Of a stretch of DNA of 64,000 nucleotides, positions 1-9,707 are shown one piece after another; the first letter of the stretch is position 1; each line of letters starts with the position of its first letter. Below the pieces are notes generated by a model, which ran no database searches, was not told the DNA's origin, and saw only the letters and a list, made by a program, of their open reading frames with translations. The position numbers and the translations under genes were made by a program. Source of the DNA: Rhodococcus opacus B4 (GTDB taxonomy: Bacteria > Actinomycetota > Actinomycetes > Mycobacteriales > Mycobacteriaceae). The stretch is taken from positions 6,944,001-7,008,000 of the forward strand of contig NC_012522.1 in NCBI RefSeq assembly GCF_000010805.1, read 5' to 3'.

Positions 1-276
1 TGCTCCCAGCTTCAGGAGGCGTTCGAGTTCGGCGTCCTGATCGCGGTCGGTGGCGTTGACGTCGATGTGCAGCCGGGGTTTCCCGGGCTCCGGTGCGTCG
101 CGGCGGCTGAGGATGATCGTCGGCTGTGGGCCGCCGAACCCTTCGCGTGGCCCGATCTCGATGCTTCCGTCGCCCTCGCGGTCGAGGACCACGAAGTCCA
201 GGACCTCGCACCAGAACCGGGCCAGCACCTCGGGGTCGCGGCAACCGAGCACGAGTTCACTGATGCGGCATGCCAT
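1..276 (-). CDS. VOC/glyoxalase-like domain protein (3' end outside window)
   Basis: The first 92 residues are visible and the gene runs off the left edge. The protein begins MACRISELVLGC, followed by FWCEVLDF and later PRLHIDVNA. This matches the first beta-alpha-beta-beta-beta module of the vicinal oxygen chelate (glyoxalase/bleomycin-resistance) family, especially the actinobacterial glyoxalase-like group. The start is the ATG at 276. The gene follows the acyl-CoA dehydrogenase-like gene by 52 bases on the same strand and may be the last gene of that operon. The substrate cannot be told. A role as a small-molecule dioxygenase, isomerase or binding protein is equally possible. Confidence 0.8.
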   Translation of the reverse strand, partial: MACRISELVLGCRDPEVLARFWCEVLDFVVLDREGDGSIEIGPREGFGGPQPTIILSRRDAPEPGKPRLHIDVNATDRDQDAELERLLKLGA

Positions 277-328
277 GGACGAAACCTGCTTTCAGCGTCG
301 GAACTGCCAGGGTGTGGGAGACAACGCA

Positions 329-1333
329 CTAGTCGTGGCCGAGGCGTTCCAGCAAGGCGGACTTGATCGCCGGACGTCCCGCTGCGACGAGCGTGAAGGT
401 GGCTTCACGCATCAGTCGTTCCGCCGTGTTCCCCGCGAGCAGTGCGGAACTGCCTTTCGCGGTGACGAGGGCGGTGGCGGTGCGGATGGCGAGTTCCGAA
501 GCGCGGGCCCGAGCTTCGGCGATCTCCGCACGGCCTTCCAGTGCCGCGTTCAGGTCGAGACGTGCCCGGGCGGCCTGCTCCTCGAACGGGTCCGCGTCTA
601 CGCCGAACGCCTGCAGTTCGCTGATCGCTCGCCGGGCGATCCCCATCGCCATGCACCCGTTGATCCACGACCCGAACAGCTGGCTCTTCGCGAAGTCCTC
701 GGGGGAGACCACGGCGCTGACCAGATCCCGCGGCACGGCGAGGCCGTCGAATGTCAGCCGGACCGTGTTGGAACCGCGGGCCGCGATCAGCGGGAGTTCC
801 TCGGCGGTCAGTCCGCGCAGCGGTTGTGCAGGAATGATGACGTGCACGATGGAGTCGTCGAATTCGTCGCGCGCCGACACCTGGAGCAGATCGACGATGC
901 CCCAGCCGGTGACGAACGGCGACACTCCGTCGAGCACGTATCCGTCGTCGACGCTGCGTGCCCACAGGGTGGGCGGGACGGGAATCGCTCCGGCCAGGGC
1001 GACGCCGGCCCGCACCGTGCCGTCGACGAGTCCGTCGAGGTACCGATCCTGCAGGGTCGTGTTCGGCGAACCGGCGAGACCGGCGACGACGCCGTGATGC
1101 TGCATCCACGTGAACGCCGTCGCGAGGCAGCCGCCGCACAACGTCTCCATCACGTCGACCAGCACCGACGGCGTCACACCCTCTTCGCCGGGTGCCGCGA
1201 GTCCGTAGAAGCCGTCGGCGGCGAGAGTCTCGAAGTGACTGTCGGGAATCTCGCCGTCGGCATCGACGCTGTCGGCCACCGGGAACAGCACGTTCTCGGC
1301 GATCTCACGCGCCATCTCGGTCCAGTTGCTCAC
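329..1333 (-). CDS. Acyl-CoA dehydrogenase-like flavoprotein
   Basis: The 334-residue product has the acyl-CoA dehydrogenase fold. An N-terminal helical part contains ADGFYGLAAPGEEGV and CLATAFTWMQHHGV. A middle beta domain (about 110-210) has the FVTGWGIVDLLQV and LPLIAARGSNTVRLTFDGLAVP segments. The C-terminal helical part ends with AERLMREATFTLV. It is shorter than the usual roughly 380 residues, and I cannot place the catalytic glutamate with certainty. It starts at GTG 1333, 30 bases after pcd on the same strand. It therefore probably belongs to the hglS-pcd operon, but its substrate is unknown and need not be an acyl-CoA. Confidence 0.85.
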   Translation of the reverse strand: MSNWTEMAREIAENVLFPVADSVDADGEIPDSHFETLAADGFYGLAAPGEEGVTPSVLVDVMETLCGGCLATAFTWMQHHGVVAGLAGSPNTTLQDRYLDGLVDGTVRAGVALAGAIPVPPTLWARSVDDGYVLDGVSPFVTGWGIVDLLQVSARDEFDDSIVHVIIPAQPLRGLTAEELPLIAARGSNTVRLTFDGLAVPRDLVSAVVSPEDFAKSQLFGSWINGCMAMGIARRAISELQAFGVDADPFEEQAARARLDLNAALEGRAEIAEARARASELAIRTATALVTAKGSSALLAGNTAERLMREATFTLVAAGRPAIKSALLERLGHD

Positions 1334-1363
1334 GCCCCGAGAGTAGCCGGTCGACGGCGTCGA

Positions 1364-2881
1364 TCAGGTGAACTCGACCCCCTGCGCGAGCGGGAGTCGA
1401 TCGGAGTAGTTGACGGTGTTCGTCGCACGGCGCATGTAGGCCTTCCACGCGTCGGATCCGGACTCGCGGCCGCCGCCCGTCTCCTTCTCCCCGCCGAACG
1501 CCCCGCCGATCTCCGCCCCCGAGGTGCCGATGTTGACGTTCGCGATGCCGCAATCGGAACCGTCAGCCGCCAGGAACTTCTCGGCCTCACGCTGATCGGT
1601 GGTGAAGATCGACGACGAAAGACCCTGGGGCACTTCGTTGTGCAACGCGATCGCCTGGTCGAATTCTTCGTAGGTGAGCACGTAGAGGATCGGTGCGAAC
1701 GTCTCCTCCCGCACCACCGACGTCTGCGCGGGCATCCGGACGAGGGCCGGCGAGACGTAGTAGGCGGAGTCGCTGCCACCGCTGCGTTCGCCGCCGCAGA
1801 CGACGGTGCCGCCGTCGGCGCGGGCCTTGTCCAGCGCTGTCTGCATCGCCTCGAACGCGGCTCGGTTCACCAGCGGGCCGACGAGGACGCCGTCGTCGAA
1901 CGGGTTCCCGACCTTCAACTGTCCGTATGCCGAAGAGATGCGCTCCACCAGTTCGTCGGCGACGGACGAGTGCACGATCAACCGTCGCAGGGACGTGCAG
2001 CGTTGTCCCGCAGTGCCCGCGGCGGAGAACACGACTCCCCGCACGGTCAGGTCCAGATCGGCGGACGGCGCCACCACCGCCGCGTTGTTGCCGCCCAGTT
2101 CGAGCAGGCACTTGCCGAAACGCGCGGCGACGCGAGGCCCCACGGCGCGACCCATCCGCACCGAACCGGTGGCGCTGACCAGCGCGACGCGCGCGTCGTC
2201 GACGAGCCGCTCGCCGACGTCCCCCGCGCCCTGGATCAGGGCGTGGAGGCCGGCGGGTGCACCGACGTCGCGGGCCGCCCGCGCCAGCAGGGCGTCGCAG
2301 GCGATCGCCGTCAGCGGCGTCCGGTCCGACGGCTTCCATACCACGGTGTCGCCGCAGACCAGTGCGATCGCGGTATTCCACGACCACACGGCCACGGGGA
2401 AGTTGAACGCCGAGATCACCCCGACCACTCCCAGCGGGTGCCACGTCTCCATCAGCCGATGTCCCGGACGTTCCGACGCCATCGTCTTGCCGTACAACTG
2501 GCGGGACAGACCGACCGCGAATTCGCAGATGTCGATCATCTCCTGCACTTCGCCCTGCGCCTCGGACGGAATCTTGCCGGCCTCGAGTGTGACCAGTTCC
2601 GCCAGATCGGTCTTGTTGTCCGTCAGAAGCTGACCGAGGCGACGCACCACGGCGCCGCGCTGGGGGGCGGGGACGGAACGCCACTCGAGGAAGGCGTCGT
2701 GGGCCGCGGTGATCGCCCGGTCCACGTCCTCCATGCTGCTCGCCGTCACTGTGCGCAGTTCGGTCCCGGTGATCGGTGTGCGGGCGACGAGCGGTCCGCC
2801 GCCGTCGGTGATCTCGGCGCCGCACCTGATCAGTGCTTCCTCGGCGCGCCGGCACAACTCCTCGGGGGCGGGAAGGTTCAC
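1364..2881 (-). CDS. pcd: L-piperidine-6-carboxylate (2-aminoadipate semialdehyde) dehydrogenase
   Basis: This 505-residue NAD(P)-dependent aldehyde dehydrogenase should oxidise 2-aminoadipate 6-semialdehyde, the open form of piperideine-6-carboxylate, to 2-aminoadipate. That aldehyde is what lysine 6-aminotransferase makes. Visible family marks are SAFNFPVAVWSWN (about 157-169), the nucleotide-binding VSATGSVRMGR, catalytic Glu261 in LELGGNN and catalytic Cys295 in GQRCTS. The start is GTG 2881, whose GTGA overlaps the stop of the upstream DUF1338 gene, so translation is probably coupled. The homologue of M. tuberculosis Rv3293 lies in the same neighbourhood beside lat and lrpA, which supports the substrate call. 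A longer open frame upstream of this start is a shadow. Confidence 0.93.
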   Translation of the reverse strand: MNLPAPEELCRRAEEALIRCGAEITDGGGPLVARTPITGTELRTVTASSMEDVDRAITAAHDAFLEWRSVPAPQRGAVVRRLGQLLTDNKTDLAELVTLEAGKIPSEAQGEVQEMIDICEFAVGLSRQLYGKTMASERPGHRLMETWHPLGVVGVISAFNFPVAVWSWNTAIALVCGDTVVWKPSDRTPLTAIACDALLARAARDVGAPAGLHALIQGAGDVGERLVDDARVALVSATGSVRMGRAVGPRVAARFGKCLLELGGNNAAVVAPSADLDLTVRGVVFSAAGTAGQRCTSLRRLIVHSSVADELVERISSAYGQLKVGNPFDDGVLVGPLVNRAAFEAMQTALDKARADGGTVVCGGERSGGSDSAYYVSPALVRMPAQTSVVREETFAPILYVLTYEEFDQAIALHNEVPQGLSSSIFTTDQREAEKFLAADGSDCGIANVNIGTSGAEIGGAFGGEKETGGGRESGSDAWKAYMRRATNTVNYSDRLPLAQGVEFT

Positions 2882-4017
2882 GATGCTGTCCTCTCTCGGG
2901 AATGGTCCTGCTGCTGTCGGTAGAGCGTGAACGGGTCGTGCACCGCCCGGCCGAGTGTCTCGGAGAGCCACGCTAGGTGGTCGGGGCCGGAGCCGGCCGG
3001 CATCGGCGCGAAATCCTCGTAGAGGATCGGCTCCGCGACGTGGCCGTCGCCGGTGCGGCGGTGAGTGAAGTACGCCAGCTCTCCGGCCTCCAGTTCCGCT
3101 TTCGTCTGCGGGAACTCGTCCACCCCGCGGGCGGGATTGTCGTACAGCGCCCGCCCCCTGGGTGTCAGTGCGATGCCGCGAGATTCCGCGACGAGGACGC
3201 CGCCCGGTGTGCCGGCGGCGCCGAACGACACGCGCCGGAGGAGCACATCCTGGCCACCCCGGGCGGGCCTGCGGTCGGTGTCGTCGATCGTTCTCAGGCC
3301 GTGCCGCGCCGACCGGCGGCACAGTTCGTCGATGTCGAAGACCCGCGGTGCGAGGTGCGCGACTCGCACGCCGGTGCGCCCGCCGAGGTCGGCGGCGACG
3401 GGTGCGACACGGTCGAGCGCGGAGAGCCACGATCGGTCGGCCGCGGCGTCCGACGGTGCGAAGGCCGTGGCCGCGAGTGCGACGAACCGTTCGGCCGTCG
3501 GCGCCGTCAGCCCGCCCTCCTCGGCCGCGAGCGCGGCCAGGTGCAGCAGCTCGGTGGGAAACACGGCGCGGGCGGCGAGGACATTCTCGAGTCGGTGCTG
3601 GAGATCGCAGTCGAAGAACCGGCGATCGGCGGTGGTGAGCATCGACGTGAACATCCCGAACGGGTTGCGGGCCAGTTCGATCGGGTCGACCGGACGAAAT
3701 CCCGTCGAGACGACGGGCGCGGGATCGGGTGCGGCGCGCAGGTCGTAGCAGCCGACGGGGTGCATCCCGAAGCCCGAGAACAGGATGGCGGCCTGGCGAA
3801 GCTCGGTGGGCCCACCGAGCCGGATCTCGCCGTGGCGTTCCACGGTGATCCGGGTGAGGCCACCCCGGAGTTCGGCGTCGGCCGGGTTTCTCACCGCGAA
3901 GTCCGCATTGATCTCGTCGGCAACCTCGACCAGCGTGTCGTAGGCCGGAACCGTCCGGCCGTACGCCGCGCCCAGTGCGCGGGCGAAGCGGGCGCGGAGC
4001 TCCCACGTTTCAACCAA
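2878..4017 (-). CDS. hglS: DUF1338 protein, probable 2-oxoadipate dioxygenase/decarboxylase
   Basis: The 379-residue product belongs to the DUF1338 (YdcJ/HglS) family. Characterised members are Fe(II) enzymes converting 2-oxoadipate to D-2-hydroxyglutarate in lysine breakdown. Supporting segments are ILFSGFGMHPVGCYDLR with a likely metal-binding histidine, ARNPFGMFTSML, and the family tail motif ILYEDFAPMPAG. It is shorter than the roughly 460-residue Pseudomonas enzyme. The likely start is TTG 4017, because GGAGGT lies six bases upstream and the gap to the divergent Lrp gene is only 30 bases. The stop overlaps the pcd start. Together with lat and pcd it would carry lysine carbon from 2-aminoadipate towards central metabolism. 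The transaminase step to 2-oxoadipate is not encoded nearby. Confidence 0.8.
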   Translation of the reverse strand: MVETWELRARFARALGAAYGRTVPAYDTLVEVADEINADFAVRNPADAELRGGLTRITVERHGEIRLGGPTELRQAAILFSGFGMHPVGCYDLRAAPDPAPVVSTGFRPVDPIELARNPFGMFTSMLTTADRRFFDCDLQHRLENVLAARAVFPTELLHLAALAAEEGGLTAPTAERFVALAATAFAPSDAAADRSWLSALDRVAPVAADLGGRTGVRVAHLAPRVFDIDELCRRSARHGLRTIDDTDRRPARGGQDVLLRRVSFGAAGTPGGVLVAESRGIALTPRGRALYDNPARGVDEFPQTKAELEAGELAYFTHRRTGDGHVAEPILYEDFAPMPAGSGPDHLAWLSETLGRAVHDPFTLYRQQQDHSRERTAS

Positions 4018-4035
4018 GATGCACCTCCGCTGGGC

Positions 4036-4041
4036 TAGCCT
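4036..4041 (+). promoter_or_regulatory. -10 box of leaderless lrp promoter
   Basis: TAGCCT ends six bases before GTG 4048, so transcription would start on the first base of the start codon. The box also lies in the 30-base gap to the divergent hglS start, so this Lrp protein could control both directions from one site. No experimental support is visible. Confidence 0.5.
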
Positions 4042-4047
4042 GCGCTG

Positions 4048-4512
4048 GTGGTGGAATCTTTCCGTAGCGACGCACCCCATACTCCTCTCGACGACATCGA
4101 TCGGGTACTGATGCAGGAGCTGGTGGCCGACGGCAGAGCGACTCTGGCGACACTCGCCGAGAAGGCCGGGCTGTCGATCTCCGCAGTGCAGTCCAGGGTG
4201 CGCAGGCTCGAGGCCCGCAAAGTGATCCGGGGGTACACCGCGAAGATCGATCCGGATGCGCTCGGGCAGGGTCTGTCCGCATTCGTCGCGATCACCCCTC
4301 TCGATCCGTCGCAGCCCGACGACGCGCCCGCCCGGTTGCGTAACCTCCCGGCGATCGAGGCGTGCCACTCGGTCGCGGGGGAGGAGAGCTACGTGCTGCT
4401 GGTGCGCGTCGCCTCGCCGCGGGAGCTGGAACACCTTCTGCAGGAGATCCGCGCCACCGCCAACGTCCATACGCGCAGCACCATCATCTTGCAAACATTT
4501 TACGACAAGTGA
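4048..4512 (+). CDS. lrpA: Lrp/AsnC-family transcriptional regulator of lysine catabolism
   Basis: The 154-residue protein has the classic Lrp layout. An N-terminal helix-turn-helix begins LDDIDRVLMQELVADGRATLATLAEKAGLSISAVQSRVRRLE and is followed by the KVIRGYTAKIDP linker. The C-terminal RAM ligand-binding domain contains CHSVAGEESYVLLVRV. It sits between the divergent hglS-pcd operon and lat, the same arrangement as M. tuberculosis lrpA (Rv3291c) beside lat (Rv3290c). It probably senses lysine or another amino acid and controls both transcription units. The GTG start has no Shine-Dalgarno site but a well-placed -10 box, so the mRNA is probably leaderless. GTG 4051 is an alternative start. 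Confidence 0.92.
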   Translation: MVESFRSDAPHTPLDDIDRVLMQELVADGRATLATLAEKAGLSISAVQSRVRRLEARKVIRGYTAKIDPDALGQGLSAFVAITPLDPSQPDDAPARLRNLPAIEACHSVAGEESYVLLVRVASPRELEHLLQEIRATANVHTRSTIILQTFYDK

Positions 4513-4530
4513 GCTCTGTGCCGGATATGT

Positions 4531-4571
4531 TGCCGAATAGTCGCCGGCAGGCAGGAATTTTGACGTAATCT
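4531..4571 (+). promoter_or_regulatory. lat promoter with inverted repeat
   Basis: TAATCT at 4566-4571 ends six bases before ATG 4578, implying leaderless lat mRNA. Upstream, TGCCG (4531-4535) and CGGCA (4545-4549) form an inverted repeat with a nine-base spacer. This could be an operator for the adjacent Lrp protein. The repeat is seen; its function is inferred. Confidence 0.45.
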
Positions 4572-4577
4572 CTCGGT

Positions 4578-5921
4578 ATGAGTACAGCGATTCGTTTTAC
4601 CGGAGATGGGGGCGAGCTGCCGGCGAGCCAGGTGCACGACGTGCTGCGCGAGCGCATTCTGGTCGACGGGTTCGACCTGGTACTCGACCTGGACCGCTCA
4701 CGCGGCACCCATCTCGTCGATCAGCGGGACGGGACCAGCTATCTGGACATGTTCGGTTTCTTCGCATCGTCGGCCCTGGGGATGAACCACCCCGCACTGG
4801 CGGACGACGACGCCTTTCGCCGCGAACTGGCGGCGGCGGCGGTCAACAAACCGAGCAACTCCGACATCTACACCGTCCCGATGGCACGGTTCGTCGAGAC
4901 GTTCGCCCGGGTGCTGGGCGATCCCGCGCTGCCGCATCTCTTCTTCATCGACGGTGGCGCCCTGGCCGTCGAGAACGCGCTGAAGGTGGCGTTCGACTGG
5001 AAGAGCAGGCTCAACGAGAGCCGGGGCCTCGACCCGGCGCTCGGCACGAAGGTGCTCCACCTGACGGAGGCCTTCCACGGGCGCAGCGGATACACCATGT
5101 CGCTCACCAACACCGAGCCCGGCAAGGTGGCGCGGTACCCCAAGTTCGACTGGCCGCGCATCGACTCCCCATACCTCGCGGACGGGCGGGAGGTCGAGGA
5201 AGCCGAACGCCGCGCTCTGGATCAGGCGCGTCGCGCGTTCGCCGAGAACCCCTCGGACGTGGCCTGTTTCATCGCCGAGCCGATCCAGGGTGAGGGCGGA
5301 GACCACCATTTCCGCCCGGAATTCTTCCAGGCGATGGAGGCGCTCTGCCGCGAGAACGACGCGCTCTTCGTCTTCGACGAGGTGCAGACCGGGTGCGGTC
5401 TCACCGGAACCGCCTGGGCGTACCAGCAACTGGGGGTGCACCCCGACGTCGTCGCGTTCGGCAAGAAGACCCAGGTCTGCGGAATCATGGCCGGCGGCAG
5501 GGTGGACGACATCCCCGACAACGTGTTCGCCGTCAGCTCACGGATCAACTCGACCTGGGGTGGCAACCTCACCGACATGGTGCGTTCCCGCCGGATCCTC
5601 GAAGTCGTCGAGGCGGATCGGCTCGTCGACCGGGCCCGCCTGACGGGGGCACACCTTCTCGGACGGCTGCGGGAACTCGCGCGGGCGAACTCCGACGTGA
5701 CCGAGCCGCGGGGCCGTGGCCTGATGTGCGCGATCACGCTCCCGACCCCGCAGCGGCGGGACCGGGTCGTCGCCGATCTCCGGGACCGGGAGCAGGTGCT
5801 GATCCTGCCGACCGGCAAGCGTGGGATCAGGTTCCGTCCACCGCTGACGGTGACGACCGCGGAACTCGACGCCGCCGTGGATGCACTGGCCCGGGTGCTG
5901 GGCGGTACCGTCGACGCATGA
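4578..5921 (+). CDS. lat: L-lysine 6-aminotransferase
   Basis: This 447-residue PLP-dependent class III aminotransferase moves the epsilon amino group of lysine to 2-oxoglutarate, giving 2-aminoadipate semialdehyde. Features seen are the FFIDGGALAVENALKVAFDWK segment with the family-typical FIDGG (about 123-143), AFHGRSGYTMSLTNT, FIAEPIQGEGGD (231-242), the PLP-binding FDEVQTG with Asp267 and the Schiff-base lysine, probably Lys296 in VAFGKK. The length fits the mycobacterial enzyme. The next gene starts inside its stop codon (ATGA). Next to lrp, pcd and hglS it forms the entry step of a lysine degradation pathway. Confidence 0.95.
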   Translation: MSTAIRFTGDGGELPASQVHDVLRERILVDGFDLVLDLDRSRGTHLVDQRDGTSYLDMFGFFASSALGMNHPALADDDAFRRELAAAAVNKPSNSDIYTVPMARFVETFARVLGDPALPHLFFIDGGALAVENALKVAFDWKSRLNESRGLDPALGTKVLHLTEAFHGRSGYTMSLTNTEPGKVARYPKFDWPRIDSPYLADGREVEEAERRALDQARRAFAENPSDVACFIAEPIQGEGGDHHFRPEFFQAMEALCRENDALFVFDEVQTGCGLTGTAWAYQQLGVHPDVVAFGKKTQVCGIMAGGRVDDIPDNVFAVSSRINSTWGGNLTDMVRSRRILEVVEADRLVDRARLTGAHLLGRLRELARANSDVTEPRGRGLMCAITLPTPQRRDRVVADLRDREQVLILPTGKRGIRFRPPLTVTTAELDAAVDALARVLGGTVDA

Positions 5922-6706
5922 CGCCGATTCCGCTCACGTCCGTGCCCAATCTGCGAGACGTCGGCGGCTACCGAACCGGGGACGGCGCGAAGGTGCGCAC
6001 CGGTGTGTTCTACCGTTCGACCGATCTCAGCCGGGTCGCAGACACGGACCTGCCGGTGCTCGACGGCCTCGGGATCCGGACGGTGTACGACCTGCGGACC
6101 GCCGACGAGCGAGACGCCGCCCCCGACATACTCCCGAACGGGGCCCGCGCGGTCGCGTTGGACGTGCTCGCCGACAAGGGGATCCGGTCGATCCCCGCGC
6201 AGATGCTGCAGGTGATCGCCGACCCGATGATCGCCGAACGCGAACTCGGCGGCGGCCGCGCCATCGAGTACTTCGAGGGCAGCTACCGCGACTTCGTCGT
6301 GATGCCCAGCGCGGTGTCCTCGTACCGGGAACTGTTCGGCGGTCTGGCGTCGAACGGCAACACGCCCGCCCTCGTGCACTGCACCACCGGGAAGGACCGA
6401 ACGGGGTGGGCCACGGCGGCACTGCTGCTGCTCCTCGGCGTCGGTGAGGACGACGTGTTCCATGACTACCTGCTGACCAACGAACTCCTGCTGCCGGCGT
6501 TCGCCGGAGTGTTCGAGAAATTCGTGGAGGCGGGTGGAGATCCGGCGTTGCTCGAGCCCGTGCTCGGGGTCCGCGAGCAGTATCTGCAGGTATCGCTGGC
6601 CGCCATGCGTGAGCGGTACGCGACGATCGAGCGGTACTTCTCCGACGGACTCGGCCTCGACGCGGGAGTTCAGACTCTGCTGCGGGAGCGCATGATCGCG
6701 GACTGA
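5918..6706 (+). CDS. PtpB-like tyrosine/lipid phosphatase
   Basis: The 262-residue protein carries the P-loop HCTTGKDRTG with catalytic Cys155 and Arg161. This is the variant with GKDRTG after the cysteine that is found in M. tuberculosis PtpB and other atypical bacterial phosphatases acting on phosphotyrosine, phosphoserine or phosphoinositides. The N-terminal segment NLRDVGGYRT and RTGVFYRSTDLS are also typical of this family. No signal peptide is evident. Its ATG overlaps the lat stop, so it is probably cotranscribed with lysine aminotransferase, but a functional link is not obvious. It converges with and overlaps the vanZ-like gene by 37 bases. Confidence 0.88.
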   Translation: MTPIPLTSVPNLRDVGGYRTGDGAKVRTGVFYRSTDLSRVADTDLPVLDGLGIRTVYDLRTADERDAAPDILPNGARAVALDVLADKGIRSIPAQMLQVIADPMIAERELGGGRAIEYFEGSYRDFVVMPSAVSSYRELFGGLASNGNTPALVHCTTGKDRTGWATAALLLLLGVGEDDVFHDYLLTNELLLPAFAGVFEKFVEAGGDPALLEPVLGVREQYLQVSLAAMRERYATIERYFSDGLGLDAGVQTLLRERMIAD

Positions 6707-7008
6707 GCGGACAACCCGATCGCCACACCCACCATGTCCGCGCAGAGATCCCAGACCGAACCGTGCCTGCCGATCGGCAGCACGCCCTGCAGTATCTCGG
6801 TGATCACCGCGAATGCGGCCAACCAGAGCACCGTGATCCGTGGCGTCAGGAGGGCATACCTGGAGGCGGCCGCCAGCGCCGCGAACAGCAGGGCGTGCAC
6901 CACCTTGTCAGCATGTTCGGGACCCGACGGCGTCGCGGATGCGGGGGACAGCAACATGACCAGCGCCAGCATGGTGAGGGCCGCCACCGGAACGGAACGC
7001 ACAGTCAC
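6670..7008 (-). CDS. VanZ-like small membrane protein
   Basis: The 112-residue product has about three to four hydrophobic segments and the VanZ-family pattern: HADKVVHALLFAALAAASR, then VITEILQGVLP and a terminal VWDLCADMVGVAIG. VanZ-like proteins are short integral membrane proteins of mostly unknown function; a few confer low-level teicoplanin resistance. I choose GTG 7008, because its GTGA overlaps the stop of the preceding gene, giving a coupled three-gene operon with 7005-7343 and 7345-7764. The open frame continues upstream to 7119, but that part is arginine-rich and reads as a shadow. Confidence 0.75.
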   Translation of the reverse strand: MTVRSVPVAALTMLALVMLLSPASATPSGPEHADKVVHALLFAALAAASRYALLTPRITVLWLAAFAVITEILQGVLPIGRHGSVWDLCADMVGVAIGLSAQSAIMRSRSRV

Positions 7009-7343
7009 CGCTGCACCGTGAACCCCAGTGCGCCCTCCGCGAACCGTTGCACCGCATCCGACCCGCTCGCGAGCGCATCCTCGTGACCGGCGCGCGCCCA
7101 CCCGGTCAGGGTCGCGCATTCACCCGACGGAGTGATCCCCACCTCGGCGAGCAGTTCGCCGGTGTTGGGCTGGCAGATCGCCCACGAATAGTGCTCGTCG
7201 CTTCGCCACTGCGCCGTGCGGCGGGCGACGTAGCCGGGTTCGGTAATTCCACCGTCCGCGAGCGCCGGACGATCGTCGACCCGCTCGTCCTCGCGCAGCG
7301 CGCGAAGGTACCAGCCGCCCGCATTGACCTCGACCGGTTCCAT
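7005..7343 (-). CDS. Short GNAT-like protein, probably lacking the acetyl-CoA site
   Basis: The 112-residue product resembles the N-terminal half of RimJ/RimL-type GNAT acetyltransferases. It begins with a GWYLRALREDE strand-loop, followed by ITEPGYVARRTAQW and the beta-hairpin YSWAICQPNTGELLAEVGI. The region that should contain the acetyl-CoA-binding R/QxxGxG/A loop reads TGWARAGHEDALASGS and has no such motif. The C-terminal strands are also missing compared with the usual roughly 170-190 residues. It may be a degenerate or non-catalytic member. It lies one base downstream of the DUF1707 gene and overlaps the VanZ-like gene. Confidence 0.65.
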   Translation of the reverse strand: MEPVEVNAGGWYLRALREDERVDDRPALADGGITEPGYVARRTAQWRSDEHYSWAICQPNTGELLAEVGITPSGECATLTGWARAGHEDALASGSDAVQRFAEGALGFTVQR

Positions 7344-7344
7344 G

Positions 7345-7764
7345 TCAGCGGTCCCGATCGCGACGACCGCGGCGGCGATCCCGATCGTGCCGGTCGTCGC
7401 GGGTCCCGAACAGGATGGCGCCGGCGGCGGGGATCATCAGGAAGAACAGCCAGCTGTTGTCGACGGGGACGACGAAGAACAGCACGAGGGCGACGAGCGG
7501 GATCACCGACATCACGATGCGACGCCAGTTCTGGTCGCGGTCGGTGTCCGCTGCCTCGGCCTTCGCAGGCGCCGGGGCAGTGGTCGCGGGGAGGTCGGTG
7601 AACACGCGGTCGAGCTCGCCGCGGGTGGTGGCATTCGTGACCGCGAGACTGCGCTCGTCGAACTCGGGGACCGTCAGACGGCCCGCCGCGAAATGTTCGC
7701 TCAACGAGTTCAGGGCCTGCTCACGTTCGGCAGTGCCGATACGGATCTCGGGAACGTCAGACAT
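7345..7764 (-). CDS. DUF1707 (SHOCT-like) membrane protein
   Basis: This 139-residue protein starts with the actinobacterial DUF1707 domain: IRIGTAEREQALNSLSEHFAAGRLTVPEFDERS, about residues 7-39. That domain is usually fused to membrane or sensor domains. A linker rich in Ala, Pro and Asp follows, then two hydrophobic segments (VMSVIPLVALVLFFVVPV and WLFFLMIPAAGAILF), and a very basic tail rich in Arg and Asp. The ATG at 7764 is preceded by a -10 box with no leader. It is the first gene of a three-gene operon. The function of the family is not established. Confidence 0.85.
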   Translation of the reverse strand: MSDVPEIRIGTAEREQALNSLSEHFAAGRLTVPEFDERSLAVTNATTRGELDRVFTDLPATTAPAPAKAEAADTDRDQNWRRIVMSVIPLVALVLFFVVPVDNSWLFFLMIPAAGAILFGTRDDRHDRDRRRGRRDRDR

Positions 7765-7770
7765 GCGTAC

Positions 7771-7776
7771 AGACTA
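7771..7776 (-). promoter_or_regulatory. -10 box of leaderless DUF1707 promoter
   Basis: On the minus strand TAGTCT is followed by six bases and then ATG 7764. The inverted repeat at 7786-7831 lies just upstream, so the promoter region and the 3' end of the accA3 unit are tightly packed. Confidence 0.45.
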
Positions 7777-7785
7777 CTGCCGCCC

Positions 7786-7831
7786 CTTGTGAGTACTTGT
7801 CAACCGTGGGCGGTTGACAAGTACTCACAAG
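7786..7831. terminator. Perfect 21-bp inverted repeat after accA3
   Basis: The arms are 7786-7806 and 7811-7831 with a TGGG loop at 7807-7810, and all 21 pairs match. It begins three bases after the accA3 stop, so it most likely ends accA3 transcription as a hairpin terminator. There is no run of T after it, which is common in actinobacteria. Being palindromic and next to the DUF1707 promoter, it could also bind a regulator. Confidence 0.65.
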
Positions 7832-7833
7832 CG

Positions 7834-9624
<1,791 letters not shown>

Positions 9625-9707
9625 TGAGCCTCCTGTGGTTCGCATGGTCTGTCTCCGCGGTGGTCCCCGGGGGTGTTCACCGGCGGTGGGTTACGGCATC
9701 ACTTCGG

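Noticed and set aside
50-2923. 957-residue open frame on the plus strand opposite the acyl-CoA dehydrogenase and pcd genes
   Set aside because: Long antisense frames are expected at this G+C content. Its translation is Arg/Gly/His-rich without domains, whereas the minus strand encodes recognised families.
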